Below, in pieces: positions 16,965 to 27,065 of a stretch of DNA of 64,000 bases. Position 1 is the stretch's first letter; every line of letters begins with the position of its first letter. The DNA comes from Francisella adeliensis. GTDB taxonomy: Bacteria > Pseudomonadota > Gammaproteobacteria > Francisellales > Francisellaceae. The DNA is taken from NCBI RefSeq assembly GCF_003290445.1, contig NZ_CP021781.1, positions 744,001 to 808,000 on the forward strand. Reading direction: 5' to 3'. The notes beneath the pieces are model-generated. The model was not told the DNA's origin, did not search any database, and saw only the letters and a list, made by a program, of their open reading frames with translations. The translations under genes were made by a program, and so were the position numbers.

Positions 16965-18128
16965 TTACTTTAGAGATTTTACAACTTTATCAGCAGCATC
17001 AGCTAAACCTTCTGCAGGGATAAGCTTTAAGCCAGACTCTGATAAGATTTTAGAACCTAATTCAGCATTGTTACCTTCTAAACGAACAACAACTGGTACA
17101 GTTACATTTACTTCTTTAACAGCATCAATAATAGCTTCTGCGATCATGTCACATCTAACGATACCACCGAAGATGTTGATCAATACAGCTTTTACATTCT
17201 CATCATCTAAGATTAGTTTAAATGCTTCGATAACTCTTTCTTTAGTTGCGCCACCACCTACATCTAGGAAGTTAGCAGGCTTACCTCCATATAACTGGAT
17301 GATATCCATAGTAGCCATTGCAAGACCAGCGCCGTTTACCATACAACCGATATTACCTTCAAGAGCAACATAGTTTAGCTCATGCTCAGATGCTTTAAGC
17401 TCTTTAGCGTTTTCTTGAGACTTATCTCTTAGAGCTAAAAGTTTAGGATGTCTGTATAGAGCATTTGAATCAAGATTGATTTTACCATCAACACATACGA
17501 TCTCACCATTTTCTCTTACAGCAAGAGGGTTAATCTCAAATAGTGCAAAGTCACATTCAACAAATGCTTTGTAAGCACCTATCATAGTCTTTGTGAAGTC
17601 GTTGATTTGTTTGCCTTCTAAGCCTAGTTGAAAAGCAACATCACGAGCTTGGAATGGTTGAAGGCCTACTAATGGATCTACTTCTACTTTAAGAATTTTT
17701 TCTGGAGTGTTATGAGCTACTTCTTCAATATCTACACCACCTTCAGATGAAACCATAAATGTAACTTTACGGCTAGATCTGTCTACAACAGCACCTAAAT
17801 ATAATTCACGAGAAACTGGGTATACATCTTCGAAAATACCTACAGAATTTACAGGTTGACCATCAGCATCAGTTTGGAATGTAACTAGATTTGTACCGAT
17901 AAGACTTTCAGCGACTTCACGTGCTTCCTGTGAAGATTTAACAACTTTTACACCGCCAGCTTTACCACGCCCACCAGCATGAACCTGTGCTTTAACAACA
18001 GCAAATTTACTACCGATTTGGTCAAATGCTTGAGCAGCTTCATTTGGATTATGAGCAACAATACCTTTTTGAACTTTTAAGCCGTAGCTTTCTAAAAGAT
18101 CTTTAGCTTGATATTCATGTAAATTCAT
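16965..18128 (-). CDS. sucC: Succinate-CoA ligase (ADP-forming) beta subunit
   Basis: A 387-residue ATP-grasp subunit that binds the nucleotide and succinate. [16 protein letters not shown] is the typical start, with [18 protein letters not shown] for ATP binding, LFEINPL for the metal site, and [13 protein letters not shown] plus [10 protein letters not shown] in the C-terminal CoA-ligase domain. First gene of the sucCD pair. The 295 bp between its start and divergent gcvT hold the promoters of both; no riboswitch-like structure was recognised there. Confidence 0.97.
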   Translation of the reverse strand: MNLHEYQAKDLLESYGLKVQKGIVAHNPNEAAQAFDQIGSKFAVVKAQVHAGGRGKAGGVKVVKSSQEAREVAESLIGTNLVTFQTDADGQPVNSVGIFEDVYPVSRELYLGAVVDRSSRKVTFMVSSEGGVDIEEVAHNTPEKILKVEVDPLVGLQPFQARDVAFQLGLEGKQINDFTKTMIGAYKAFVECDFALFEINPLAVRENGEIVCVDGKINLDSNALYRHPKLLALRDKSQENAKELKASEHELNYVALEGNIGCMVNGAGLAMATMDIIQLYGGKPANFLDVGGGATKERVIEAFKLILDDENVKAVLINIFGGIVRCDMIAEAIIDAVKEVNVTVPVVVRLEGNNAELGSKILSESGLKLIPAEGLADAADKVVKSLK

Positions 18129-18423
18129 GGATTTCCTTCCTTATTTTATCGTTTGACGAAAATTTTAAAATATAACAACAAGATGATAGCGTATTTACTG
18201 TTGTTTTTCTAATACAAATACATTTAAATTTTGCTTTATATATTATCTTAAAAGTTTAAGTTAGGAAGTTATTTTTTAGCAAGATCCTTTTATTGGAATC
18301 AATTGATGTTTTTTTAAACTACATTTTTTTGCAAAAATTAAAAAAATACTTATAAAACAGCTTTTAAAAATGTATAGTGATATTTATCTGAATTGTGTTA
18401 AATTTTATTCAAAAGGTTTTTCT

Positions 18424-19500
18424 ATGCTTAAAACTCCATTATATGACTGTCATGTGAATGCAAGTGCTCGCATGGTAGATTTTTCGGGTTGGTCAATGCC
18501 GATAAATTATGGTTCACAAATCAAAGAGCATGAGCTTGTTCGTACAAGTTGCGGTATCTTTGATGTGTCACATATGCTTGCTGTAGATATAGAAGGCAGA
18601 GATGCTGAGAATTTCTTGCGCAACATACTTGCTAATGATGTAAAGAAACTTCAAGTAAATCACGCGCTGTATGGCTGTATGCTTAATGATGATGCTTGTA
18701 TTATTGATGATTTGATAACTTATAAGGTTGCTGATAATCACTTTAGAATAGTTATCAATGCTGGTAATAGAGAGTCTGATGTAGCTTGGTTTAGAGAAAA
18801 CTCAAAAGATTTTGATGTGGCTATTACAACTTGTGAAGATTCTGCAATTATAGCAGTACAAGGACCTAATGCTAAAGATATAGTTGCTAAATCAGTAGGT
18901 TCTAGTATCGCAAGTGAGCTTGTAGAGTTAAAACCATTTAGCTTTAAATTAGATGGTGAGTGGATGTATGCTCGCACAGGCTATACAGGCGAAGACGGTT
19001 TCGAGATAATCTTACCACAAAGCAAAGCAGTAAATTTTTGGAATGCGTTGCTTGAGAATGGGGCTGAACCAGCTGGTTTAGGTGCTAGAGACACTCTGAG
19101 GCTTGAAGCAGGTATGCACTTATATGGTCAAGATATGAATACTCAAACTACACCACTAGAAAGAGGTTTGGGTTGGAGTGTGGATTTATCTGACGAAGAT
19201 AGGGAGTTTAACGGTAAGAAAGCGTATCTTGCTAAAAAAGCGCAAGGTGTAAAAACTAAGTGGGCTGGTGTAGTGCTTCATTCAAAAGGTGTACTAAGGG
19301 CTGGCCAAGAAATAGACTTTGATAATGGTGAAAAAGGTTATATTACGAGTGGTAGTTTCTCACCAAGCTTAAAAGTGGCGATAGCATTAGCATATATACC
19401 TAAAGAAGGAGCTAATCCTAAAGTGAATATCAGAGGTAAAGAGCTTGATGTAGAAGTTACTAAGCCTAGATTTGTCAAAAATGGTAAGTCACTGCTATAG
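18424..19500 (+). CDS. gcvT: Glycine cleavage system aminomethyltransferase (T protein)
   Basis: A 358-residue tetrahydrofolate-dependent aminomethyltransferase, releasing ammonia and giving 5,10-methylene-THF. The ATG at 18424 is chosen because [11 protein letters not shown] is the family start and aaagg precedes it; an upstream in-frame ATG at 18370 gives an unlikely extension. Conserved blocks are [41 protein letters not shown] and [14 protein letters not shown], with catalytic Asp in the last block. First gene of gcvT-H-PA-PB. Confidence 0.96.
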   Translation: MLKTPLYDCHVNASARMVDFSGWSMPINYGSQIKEHELVRTSCGIFDVSHMLAVDIEGRDAENFLRNILANDVKKLQVNHALYGCMLNDDACIIDDLITYKVADNHFRIVINAGNRESDVAWFRENSKDFDVAITTCEDSAIIAVQGPNAKDIVAKSVGSSIASELVELKPFSFKLDGEWMYARTGYTGEDGFEIILPQSKAVNFWNALLENGAEPAGLGARDTLRLEAGMHLYGQDMNTQTTPLERGLGWSVDLSDEDREFNGKKAYLAKKAQGVKTKWAGVVLHSKGVLRAGQEIDFDNGEKGYITSGSFSPSLKVAIALAYIPKEGANPKVNIRGKELDVEVTKPRFVKNGKSLL

Positions 19501-19598
19501 CTAAATGATTGTAGAGATAGTGTCAAGTACATTGTGCTATCTAGTAAATAAGTAAAAAAAATAAGATAAATACATTTCAATATAATGGAGGAATAAAT

Positions 19599-19982
19599 AT
19601 GTCTGATATACCTAGTGAACTAAAATACACAAAGAGTCATGAATGGATAAAAGTTGATGGTGATGAAGTAATTGTAGGTATTACTGAGCATGCACAATCA
19701 CTTCTGGGCGATCTTGTATATGTTGAGTTACCAGAGGTTGGAGATGAGTTTTCTACAGGTGATGATGCTTGTGTAGTTGAATCTGTAAAGGCGGCTTCTG
19801 ATGTTTATTCTCCAGTGGCAGGTGAAGTTATAGAGATAAATGATTCAGTATCTGATGATCCAGCACAAGTTAATCATAGTCCTTACAGTGAAGGTTGGTT
19901 ATTTAAACTTAAAGTATCTGATGAATCAGAGTTGAATGCTCTTATGTCAGCTAGTAGCTACTCAGAAATAATTGCTGATTAA
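19599..19982 (+). CDS. gcvH: Glycine cleavage system H protein
   Basis: A 127-residue lipoyl carrier that shuttles the aminomethyl group between P, T and L proteins. KYTKSHEWI near the start is typical. The lipoylated lysine lies in [18 protein letters not shown] ggagg sits about 8 bases before the ATG. It lies 98 bp after gcvT and 58 bp before gcvPA; the L protein (dihydrolipoamide dehydrogenase) is not in this window. Confidence 0.97.
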   Translation: MSDIPSELKYTKSHEWIKVDGDEVIVGITEHAQSLLGDLVYVELPEVGDEFSTGDDACVVESVKAASDVYSPVAGEVIEINDSVSDDPAQVNHSPYSEGWLFKLKVSDESELNALMSASSYSEIIAD

Positions 19983-20040
19983 ATACTTATCACATTTAAA
20001 GTTATAACTAATAGTTAAACATCTATACATAGGAGATAGT

Positions 20041-21423
20041 ATGTCTTTTATTCCGCATAAACCTGAGCAAATTAAAGAAATGCTCGGTATAATTAAAGCA
20101 GATTCAGTTGATGATTTATTTGATGAGATTTTACCAGAGCTTAGAGCCGATAAGCTTGATATAGCTGATGGTATCTGTGAAATAGAACTAGCTCGCGTTG
20201 CTAAAAAAAGAGCATCTAAAAATAAAGATTTAGTAAATTTTATCGGTGCTGGTGCTTACACGCATCACATACCTGCAGCTATATGGGATATAGTTGCTAG
20301 AGGAGAGTTTTATACTGCATATACGCCGTATCAAGCAGAAGCTTCTCAAGGTGGCTTACAAGTAATTTATGAATACCAAACAATGATAGCTTCTCTTACA
20401 GGTATGGATGTATCAAATGCTTCTATGTATGATGGTGCAACTGCTCTTGCAGAATCTATCTTGATGGCTATTCGCTCAAACAAAAAAGCAAAATCACTAA
20501 AAGTACTAGTTGCAGATGCTTTGCATCCGACTTACTTAAAAGTGGTAGACACTATAACTAAGCACCAGGATGTAGAAGTTGATGTTGTTAGCTTAGACTT
20601 GAAAGAAGGTAAAACTTCTGTTGATGCTTTAAAAGCATTTGAAGATAACAAGTACGCTGCTGTAGTTATTCAAAGTCCTAACTTCTTAGGTCAAATTCCA
20701 GATGTGGATGGCTTAACTAATTGGGCACATAATCATGGTGCTTTAGTTGTAGCGGTAACTAATCCAGTTTCATTAGCAATGCTAAAACCACCAGTTGAAT
20801 GGGGCGAAAGCGGAGCTGATATAGTTTGTGGTGAAGGTCAGCCATTAGGTGTGCCTTTAGCTTCTGGTGGTCCATACTTTGGCTTCATGACTTGTAAAAT
20901 GGCTTTTGTACGCCAAATGCCGGGTCGTATCGTTGGTAGAACTGTGGATTTAGATGGTAAAGAAGGTTTCTGTCTTACTTTACAAGCTCGTGAGCAACAT
21001 ATTCGTCGTGCTAAGGCTACTTCAAATATCTGTACTAACCAAGGTTTGATGGTAACAGCTGCTACTATTTATATGAGTTTGATGGGTGCTGAAGGTTTGT
21101 CTCGAGTTGCTGAGAATTGCCATGTAAATACTAATAGCCTAGCAAGTAAACTTGTATCTTTAGATGGTGTGAGTGAGAGATTTGATGGCGTTCGTTTCCA
21201 TGAAGCGGTTATTGATTTACCAATTAAGGCAAAAGATTTTGTTAAAGCAATGGCTAGTGAAGGTTTTGATGCTGGATTTGACTTAGGTCAGTTTGATGAA
21301 AGCTTACAAAATTCAATAATGATTTGTTCAACAGAAATTCATAGTGATTGTGACCATGATGAGTATGTTGCTGCAGCTAAGAAAGTAATTGAAAAAATAT
21401 TAAAATCTGGTGTAGGAGGTTAA
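20041..21423 (+). CDS. gcvPA: Glycine dehydrogenase (decarboxylating) subunit 1
   Basis: A 460-residue N-terminal half of the split P protein. The N-terminus [16 protein letters not shown] and the blocks [39 protein letters not shown] and [19 protein letters not shown] define subunit 1, which pairs with subunit 2 to form the PLP-dependent glycine decarboxylase. The gene encodes no PLP lysine, as expected. It ends 3 bp before gcvPB, so the subunits should be made in equal amounts. Confidence 0.97.
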   Translation: MSFIPHKPEQIKEMLGIIKADSVDDLFDEILPELRADKLDIADGICEIELARVAKKRASKNKDLVNFIGAGAYTHHIPAAIWDIVARGEFYTAYTPYQAEASQGGLQVIYEYQTMIASLTGMDVSNASMYDGATALAESILMAIRSNKKAKSLKVLVADALHPTYLKVVDTITKHQDVEVDVVSLDLKEGKTSVDALKAFEDNKYAAVVIQSPNFLGQIPDVDGLTNWAHNHGALVVAVTNPVSLAMLKPPVEWGESGADIVCGEGQPLGVPLASGGPYFGFMTCKMAFVRQMPGRIVGRTVDLDGKEGFCLTLQAREQHIRRAKATSNICTNQGLMVTAATIYMSLMGAEGLSRVAENCHVNTNSLASKLVSLDGVSERFDGVRFHEAVIDLPIKAKDFVKAMASEGFDAGFDLGQFDESLQNSIMICSTEIHSDCDHDEYVAAAKKVIEKILKSGVGG

Positions 21424-21426
21424 GAA

Positions 21427-22872
21427 ATGGTTATTTTTGAAAAAACTCGTGGTCATAACTCTCCTGCAGTTATTCCTAAAAAAGCTGATGGTGTCTCAAA
21501 AATTCCAGAAAGTATGCTTCGTGCTAAAAAGCCGATATTACCACAACAGGCAGAGCTTGATGTAGTAAGACATTATACTCAGCTTTCACAAAAGAACTTT
21601 TGTATAGATACTAACTTCTATCCATTAGGTTCGTGTACGATGAAGTACAATCCTCGTGCAGCTCATAAGTATGCTTCACTTTCAGGGTATTTAGACAGAC
21701 ATCCGTACTCAGCTAATGAAAGCGTACAAGGTACATTAGAGTGTATGTATGACCTTCAAGAGCTTATCAAAGAGCTTACAGGTATGACAGGAGTATCTTT
21801 AGCTCCTATGGCTGGTGCTCAAGGTGAGTTTGCTGGTGTGTCTATGATAAAAGCATACCATCACAAACGCGGTGATTTTGAAAGAAATGAAATCATCGTT
21901 CCAGATGCTGCACATGGTACAAATCCAGCTACAGCAAAAGTTTGTGGCTTAAAAGTTATCGAGATACCTACTAAAAAATGTGGCGATATCGATATGGAAG
22001 CTTTGGAAAAAGTACTAGGCCCTAAGACTGCAGGTATTATGCTGACAAATCCATCTACTGTAGGTGTGTTTGAAAGAAGTATCGGTACTATTGCTAAGAT
22101 GGTACATGAAGCTGGTGGTTTGCTTTACTATGATGGTGCAAACTTAAATGCAATTATGGGTAAAGCAAGACCTGGCGATATGGGATTTGATGTACTTCAC
22201 ATGAATTTACACAAAACTTTTGCTACTCCTCATGGTGGCGGTGGTCCTGGTGCTGGTCCTGTAGCTGTAAATGACAAGCTAAAAGAGTTTTTACCTATTC
22301 CAACAGTTGGTAAAAAAAATGGTAGTTTTGCATGGCTTACAGAAGAAGATGTACCAAACTCTATCGGTAGATTATCAGCATTTAACGGTAATATCGGTGT
22401 GCTAATGCGTGCATGGATTTATGGTGCAATGCTTGGTGGTAACGGCTTAACTAAAGCATCTGAAATGGCTACGCTAAATGCTAACTACATTATGGCTCGC
22501 CTAAAAGATGAGGGCTTTACTATAGCTTATCCTGAAAGAAGAGCATCGCATGAATTTATCGTAACGCTAAAACCAGAGCTACAAAACTATGGTGTAACAG
22601 CTACTGATTTTGCAAAATGCTTAATCGACAGAGGTGTACATGCTCCGACTATGTATTTCCCACTCTTAGTACCAGAATGCTTACTTATAGAGCCAACTGA
22701 AACTGAAAATGTAGACAGCATGGAGCAGTTTATCAAAGCTATGGTAGAGATTCGTGATATTGCGAAAGAAAATCCAGAGTATTTAAAAGGTGCTCCGTAT
22801 AACTTACCAGCTCGTCGCCTAGATGATGTGAAAGCTGCTAAAGAGCTTGATATCGTTTGGCAGCCAAAATAA
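21427..22872 (+). CDS. gcvPB: Glycine dehydrogenase (decarboxylating) subunit 2
   Basis: A 481-residue PLP-bearing half of the split P protein. The PLP Schiff-base lysine is in [20 protein letters not shown]. Other hallmarks are [25 protein letters not shown] and the C-terminal block [15 protein letters not shown]. Reaction: decarboxylation of glycine with transfer of the aminomethyl group to GcvH. Its last ten codons and downstream flank occur again in degraded form at 23488-23569, beyond the inserted acetyltransferase gene. Confidence 0.97.
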   Translation: MVIFEKTRGHNSPAVIPKKADGVSKIPESMLRAKKPILPQQAELDVVRHYTQLSQKNFCIDTNFYPLGSCTMKYNPRAAHKYASLSGYLDRHPYSANESVQGTLECMYDLQELIKELTGMTGVSLAPMAGAQGEFAGVSMIKAYHHKRGDFERNEIIVPDAAHGTNPATAKVCGLKVIEIPTKKCGDIDMEALEKVLGPKTAGIMLTNPSTVGVFERSIGTIAKMVHEAGGLLYYDGANLNAIMGKARPGDMGFDVLHMNLHKTFATPHGGGGPGAGPVAVNDKLKEFLPIPTVGKKNGSFAWLTEEDVPNSIGRLSAFNGNIGVLMRAWIYGAMLGGNGLTKASEMATLNANYIMARLKDEGFTIAYPERRASHEFIVTLKPELQNYGVTATDFAKCLIDRGVHAPTMYFPLLVPECLLIEPTETENVDSMEQFIKAMVEIRDIAKENPEYLKGAPYNLPARRLDDVKAAKELDIVWQPK

Positions 22873-22920
22873 TTTTCTCTATAATCATTTGTATATTTGT
22901 CTAATAACTACATAAAATGT
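22840..22920 (+). repeat. Imperfect direct repeat, copy 1 (gcvPB 3' end plus flank)
   Basis: Covers the last codons of gcvPB ([10 protein letters not shown], stop) and 48 bp of downstream flank. Copy 2 is at 23488-23569. The coding parts match at 24 of 33 bases with no gap; the flanks match more closely, with one or two single-base indels. Confidence 0.8.
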
Positions 22921-23015
22921 ATATATCCATAAAGACGCGTCATTATTATCAGAGAATGGGGTGTCTCTAGAGATAAAATATTATTAATAAACATTTATAT
23001 TCAAAGGGGAAATCA

Positions 23016-23453
23016 ATGGAAGTGAAACTAATCACTAGAGAAAACTATGAAGAGCTCATTGAAGTTTGGGAAGGTTCAGTCAGGGTAACTCATCATTTTT
23101 TGCCTGAGGAAAACATTCTTGAATTAAAACCTCTCATTTTACAGCATTATTTTGATGCAGTAGAGCTTCGTTGTATCACCAAAAATGGTGAAATAGCTGG
23201 GTTTGTTGGTGTTGCAGATGCTAACATCGAAATGCTATTCGTAAGTCCAAAGTATTTTAGACAAAATATCGGTAGCCAACTAGTAAATTATACCATAAAC
23301 CATCTGGACGCTTCAAAAGTTGATGTAAACGAACAAAACTCAAAAGCAATTGAGTTCTATGAAAAAGTAGGGTTCAAAAAAGTTGGACGCTCTGAATTGG
23401 ATGGTCAAGGTAATCCCTTTCCACTAATCCATATGGAATGGAGTGGAATATAA
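23016..23453 (+). CDS. GNAT-family N-acetyltransferase
   Basis: A 145-residue acetyltransferase with RBS aagggga before the ATG. The acetyl-CoA loop is FVSPKYFRQNIGSQLVNY (Q/RxxGxG/S variant, RQNIGS), followed by VNEQNSKAIEFYEKVGFKKVGR, the classical GNAT C-terminal motif. It is closest in layout to YjaB/PhnO-like small-molecule acetyltransferases. The substrate is unknown. It stands alone between gcvPB and a remnant of the gcvPB 3' end, so it is probably acquired. Confidence 0.82.
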   Translation: MEVKLITRENYEELIEVWEGSVRVTHHFLPEENILELKPLILQHYFDAVELRCITKNGEIAGFVGVADANIEMLFVSPKYFRQNIGSQLVNYTINHLDASKVDVNEQNSKAIEFYEKVGFKKVGRSELDGQGNPFPLIHMEWSGI

Positions 23454-23487
23454 AAACTGTTAGCTCAAGATACTGAGAAGTATTTTC

Positions 23488-23569
23488 AAAGAGCTAGATA
23501 TTGTGAGGCAACCTAGGTAGTTTTTCTATATAATCATTTGTAGATTTATTTATAACCACACAAAAATGT
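23488..23569 (+). pseudogene. Decayed second copy of the gcvPB 3' end and flank
   Basis: In frame it reads KELDIVRQPR then TAG; intact gcvPB ends [10 protein letters not shown] then TAA. The distance to the intact copy is exactly 648 bp over the coding part. The following noncoding flank (23521-23569) matches 22873-22920 closely, including cataatc-like and aaaatgt segments. Upstream of 23488 similarity fades, perhaps through a frameshift. The CPBP protease ATG lies at its right end. Confidence 0.8.
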
Positions 23570-24336
23570 CTACAAAACTCAATATTATCAAAACTTTTTT
23601 TGTTATAAATGTACTTTTTTCTATAACTTCATGTATTTATTATCAGAATGAATTGTTTGGAAGTCTAGCAATATTTTTTTCTGCTTTATCACTGACTTTA
23701 AGCATACTAATTGAGAAAAGGATATTTAACTCAAGCCTATTTTTATTTTTATCAACTTTGCCTATTTATCTGATAATTCCACTTTACCAAAATCCAATGT
23801 TTGCCACTCTTGTAATTGCTTTGGTTATATCTGTTTTGATATATGGAAAACAAGTTTTTAGGTTGTTTAGTTTCGGGAAGGTTAAAGATGTTAGGATTTG
23901 GTTTGCTATAGCATTTGTGGCTGTTATAGCATCTAGTAGTTTAGTTTTATGGGGATTGTGGGCAGATAATTTAGGTGTGGGAGCTCCAACTATAACTGAG
24001 TTAAAAAGGCATAGTACTATTTTGTTACTACTAGTAATTCCTTTGATAACACTATTAAATGCAATAGTAGAAGAGATTGTATTTAGAGGAATTCTCCAAA
24101 CAGAATTAAGTGATATTTTCGGTATTTCAGTAGCTATATTCTTACAAGCATTTCTTTTTGCAGGCTTTCATTACGCAGGCGGTTTTCCAAATGGATTGAT
24201 TGGCTTTGGTATGACTTTTGTATATGCTGGTGCTTTAGGGGTTATGAGGCATAAAGTAAAAGGTTTACTAGCACCGATAATCACTCATTGGCTAGCAGAC
24301 TTAACTATAGTTATATTTTTGTGGGTTTGTTTTTAG
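23566..24336 (+). CDS. CPBP-family intramembrane glutamic protease (CAAX-like)
   Basis: A 256-residue membrane protein with about seven hydrophobic segments. The Abi/CPBP motifs are present: EEIVFRG (motif 1, paired Glu and Arg), FAGFHYAGG (motif 2, His) and ITHWLADL (motif 3, His). Members cleave membrane substrates or process bacteriocins and regulators. The ATG at 23566 lies at the end of the duplicated gcvPB flank and has no clear Shine-Dalgarno; translation may be weak or leaderless. The target is unknown. Confidence 0.82.
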   Translation: MSTKLNIIKTFFVINVLFSITSCIYYQNELFGSLAIFFSALSLTLSILIEKRIFNSSLFLFLSTLPIYLIIPLYQNPMFATLVIALVISVLIYGKQVFRLFSFGKVKDVRIWFAIAFVAVIASSSLVLWGLWADNLGVGAPTITELKRHSTILLLLVIPLITLLNAIVEEIVFRGILQTELSDIFGISVAIFLQAFLFAGFHYAGGFPNGLIGFGMTFVYAGALGVMRHKVKGLLAPIITHWLADLTIVIFLWVCF

Positions 24337-24588
24337 ATAAATTAAATAACAGGGTGATTTTCTAACTCTACCTTAATGAGTAGATGAAATGTTATATAGT
24401 ACCAAAAAGAGCATTAGAATTTGATGTATAATATTTTAAGAAAAATAAAAAGCAGTAGCTTTATATAAAGTTCCATTAAAAAAATCATATCAGTTCGTTT
24501 TCTTTGCTTTTCTATTTTAGAAAAATACATTATTATATATGGTTAGCGTTTACGATTAATATTTTTATTTATAACAAGAGGTACTTAA

Positions 24589-25536
24589 ATGAACTATCTA
24601 GATTTTGAATCAAAGATAAAAGAAGTTGAAGACAAAATCACATCTTTATCACATATATTTGAAGATGAAAAGACAGATAAAGAATTACAAAGGCTAAATA
24701 AGAAAAGACTAGAATTTATGGAATCTACATATTCTAAGCTGACTGACTGGCAAGTAGTACAATTATCTCGTCACCCAGATAGACCATATTTTAAAGATTT
24801 ATTGCCTCTTGTATTTACAGATTTTCAAGAGCTTCATGGCGATAGAGCCTTTGGTGATGATTTAGCTGTAATTGGTGGTTTAGCAAAACTAAATAACCAA
24901 CCAGTAATGGTTATAGGCCAAGAAAAAGGGCGTGATACTAAAAGTAAGATTAAACACAACTTTGGTATGATGCATCCAGAAGGTTATCGTAAGGCTCTAA
25001 GACTTATGAAATTAGCTGAGAAATTCAATATGCCTGTAGTTACATTTATAGATACTCCAGGAGCTTATCCAGGAATTAAAGCAGAAGAGCGTGGCCAAAG
25101 TGAAGCTATTGCTAGAAACCTTTTTGAGATGAGTGCTCTTAAAGTACCGGTAGTTTGTACTGTTATAGGTGAAGGGTGTTCAGGCGGAGCTTTAGGTATA
25201 GGTGTTGGTGATAAACTCCTTATGCTTCAATATAGCTATTTTGCTACTATATCTCCAGAGGGGTGTGCTTCTATACTTCATAAAACTGCAGAAAAAGCTT
25301 CTGAAGTTACACAAATGATGAATATTACTTCTAATAGACTTAAAGAGCTTAAAATAGTCGACGGTGTAGTACCTGAGCCATTAGGTGGAGCGCATAGAGA
25401 CTATGGGGTAACTGCTGAAAACATTAAAAAAGCTCTTTCAGCAGAAATTAAAGAATTAAGTAAAATGTCTGTAGAGCAAAGAAATTCTAAAAGATATGAT
25501 AAATTAATGTCATTCGGACAGTTCAAAGAAGCATAA
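24589..25536 (+). CDS. accA: Acetyl-CoA carboxylase carboxyltransferase alpha subunit
   Basis: A 315-residue subunit that, with AccD, transfers carboxyl from carboxybiotin to acetyl-CoA in the first step of fatty-acid synthesis. Conserved blocks are [53 protein letters not shown] and [19 protein letters not shown] agagg precedes the ATG. Length is normal. The minor-pilin cluster begins 18 bp downstream and may be read from the same promoter. The 252 bp upstream shows no gene. Confidence 0.97.
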   Translation: MNYLDFESKIKEVEDKITSLSHIFEDEKTDKELQRLNKKRLEFMESTYSKLTDWQVVQLSRHPDRPYFKDLLPLVFTDFQELHGDRAFGDDLAVIGGLAKLNNQPVMVIGQEKGRDTKSKIKHNFGMMHPEGYRKALRLMKLAEKFNMPVVTFIDTPGAYPGIKAEERGQSEAIARNLFEMSALKVPVVCTVIGEGCSGGALGIGVGDKLLMLQYSYFATISPEGCASILHKTAEKASEVTQMMNITSNRLKELKIVDGVVPEPLGGAHRDYGVTAENIKKALSAEIKELSKMSVEQRNSKRYDKLMSFGQFKEA

Positions 25537-25554
25537 AAGCTTTTCTGTGAAGTC

Positions 25555-26064
25555 ATGAGCCTAAAAAATATAAAATCCCAAAAAGGTTTTGGGATAGTAG
25601 AATCAATGTTATCGGCAATGATTCTACTTTTTGTATTATCTTCAGGCTTTATACTTTTAAATAGTGTTTTAGTTAGTATCGCACTAGATAATAAGAAAGA
25701 TGAAATCTCTAGTACTTTGGATGAGCGAGTAAGTATCTATCGTCTTACAGGCGTTTTTGATGATAAGCCTACTAAAAATGGAATTGAGTTCAAAAAAACT
25801 GTAATTATCGAACAAGAGAATGAATCAATACCGGAGGAGAAATCAGAAGAAAAATCTGTTAATAGATTTAAAGCTTTAAGTGTTGCTGATATCAAGAAGA
25901 TGGCAGAAAAAGCCGATAAAAAAGCACAAAAAGCAGAAGATAATGATGTCAATATCGTATATAAGATAGTAAATATCGCAGCCTTTGATGATACTATGGG
26001 AGTTGCTGATAGAATAAAAATTGTTGAAAGAGAGGTTGTGAAAAATGAAAGCGATGAAGTATAA
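25555..26064 (+). CDS. Minor type IV pilin, PilV-like
   Basis: A 169-residue protein. The prepilin signal is KGFGIVESMLSAMILLFVL: cleavage after Gly, with a Glu at position 5. This GxxxxE form with VESM is typical of PilV/PilV-like minor pilins. After the N-terminal helix the protein is charged, with Glu/Lys-rich stretches around residues 85-130. It begins the three-gene pseudopilin cluster and overlaps the next gene by 20 bp, implying coupled translation. Such minor pilins prime pilus assembly. Confidence 0.8.
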   Translation: MSLKNIKSQKGFGIVESMLSAMILLFVLSSGFILLNSVLVSIALDNKKDEISSTLDERVSIYRLTGVFDDKPTKNGIEFKKTVIIEQENESIPEEKSEEKSVNRFKALSVADIKKMAEKADKKAQKAEDNDVNIVYKIVNIAAFDDTMGVADRIKIVEREVVKNESDEV

Positions 26065-27058
26065 AAAGATCGCTGGATTTACTTTGCCAGAGTTAATGGT
26101 CTCAATGGTTATAGCAGCCCTTGTAATGGGAATGGCTTTGAATATTTATATAGATATGAAAAATCAATATAACAAGCTTGATAAAAAACATCAGATGAAT
26201 ACAAAGCAGTTGATGATTAAGCAAATATTTTATAATGCTATCGGTGGAGCTGGATTTGCGTCAAAATATGGAGATATGTATCAAGGCCTTGTGGATAACT
26301 CCGGGGATAACTTTGGTGATATATTTGGTAAAACAGGTATTATAACTATAGGAAAGTCTCCAATAACTAATATGCCAAGCTTACCAGGAGATTTAAAGCT
26401 TGATTCAGAACAGTGCAAACAAAAGCAAAAAGATAATAAAAACTTAGAAAGTATGAGTATCTATACTGAACTTCACTGTGTTCAACCAAAAACTGACTTT
26501 ATAATGATTCAGCGAACGACTCTTGATTCTTCATTGAAAACGAACTCATCAAATAATATTTTTAAGTTAAATGAATTTAGAAAGGATGTTTCTCCTGAAC
26601 AAGATATCAAAGCGAATGATTACTTAGTGCTTTGTAATGCCACAGAATGTGAGTTAGAAAAAGTATCAGCTATTACAGGAGATTTTGTCTCAACTAGTCA
26701 GCGAATTGAAGACAAATTTAAAGAGAGTGATTATGTCGGGAAGTATATATTAGAAACATTTTTTATAGCAGATACAGGTCGTAAAGATAGGTATAATAAA
26801 GAAATCTACGCACTTTATGAGTTTGTGAAACAAGGTCCGGATGATACCTCGGCTTATGAGCTTATTGATGGGGTTAGTGATTTAAGCATCAAATATGTTT
26901 TTAACAAAGATATAAAACAGGGCGATTCGACTATAAAATGGCAGAAGATAAAAGACAAATTAATTATCGTTAGAAGTGATAAAATAGCAGCGTTGAAATT
27001 ATCGTTTAAAGTTGACGGTAAAGAATTTAGTAAAATTTATTTAATGGGCACAACATAA
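26045..27058 (+). CDS. Minor type IV pilin, PilW-like
   Basis: A 337-residue protein. Leader MKAMKYKKIAG, then FTLPELMVSMVIAALVMGMA with Glu5, the normal class III signal with Pro at position 4 as in many PilW proteins. The large C-terminal domain has several Cys (SEQCKQ, LHCVQ, LCNATECELE), likely disulfides. The start at 26045 is supported by agagg 9 bases upstream. It lies in the PilV-W-X order known from minor-pilin operons and ends 7 bp before the PilX-like gene. Confidence 0.82.
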   Translation: MKAMKYKKIAGFTLPELMVSMVIAALVMGMALNIYIDMKNQYNKLDKKHQMNTKQLMIKQIFYNAIGGAGFASKYGDMYQGLVDNSGDNFGDIFGKTGIITIGKSPITNMPSLPGDLKLDSEQCKQKQKDNKNLESMSIYTELHCVQPKTDFIMIQRTTLDSSLKTNSSNNIFKLNEFRKDVSPEQDIKANDYLVLCNATECELEKVSAITGDFVSTSQRIEDKFKESDYVGKYILETFFIADTGRKDRYNKEIYALYEFVKQGPDDTSAYELIDGVSDLSIKYVFNKDIKQGDSTIKWQKIKDKLIIVRSDKIAALKLSFKVDGKEFSKIYLMGTT

Positions 27059-27065
27059 GTCATAT

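Noticed and set aside
18129-18423. Glycine riboswitch upstream of gcvT
   Set aside because: No conserved glycine aptamer core was recognised in the 295-bp region, and gcvT has a short AT-rich leader.
20041-22872. Broken gcvP
   Set aside because: The split into subunits 1 and 2 is a normal form of the enzyme, with both halves intact and 3 bp apart.
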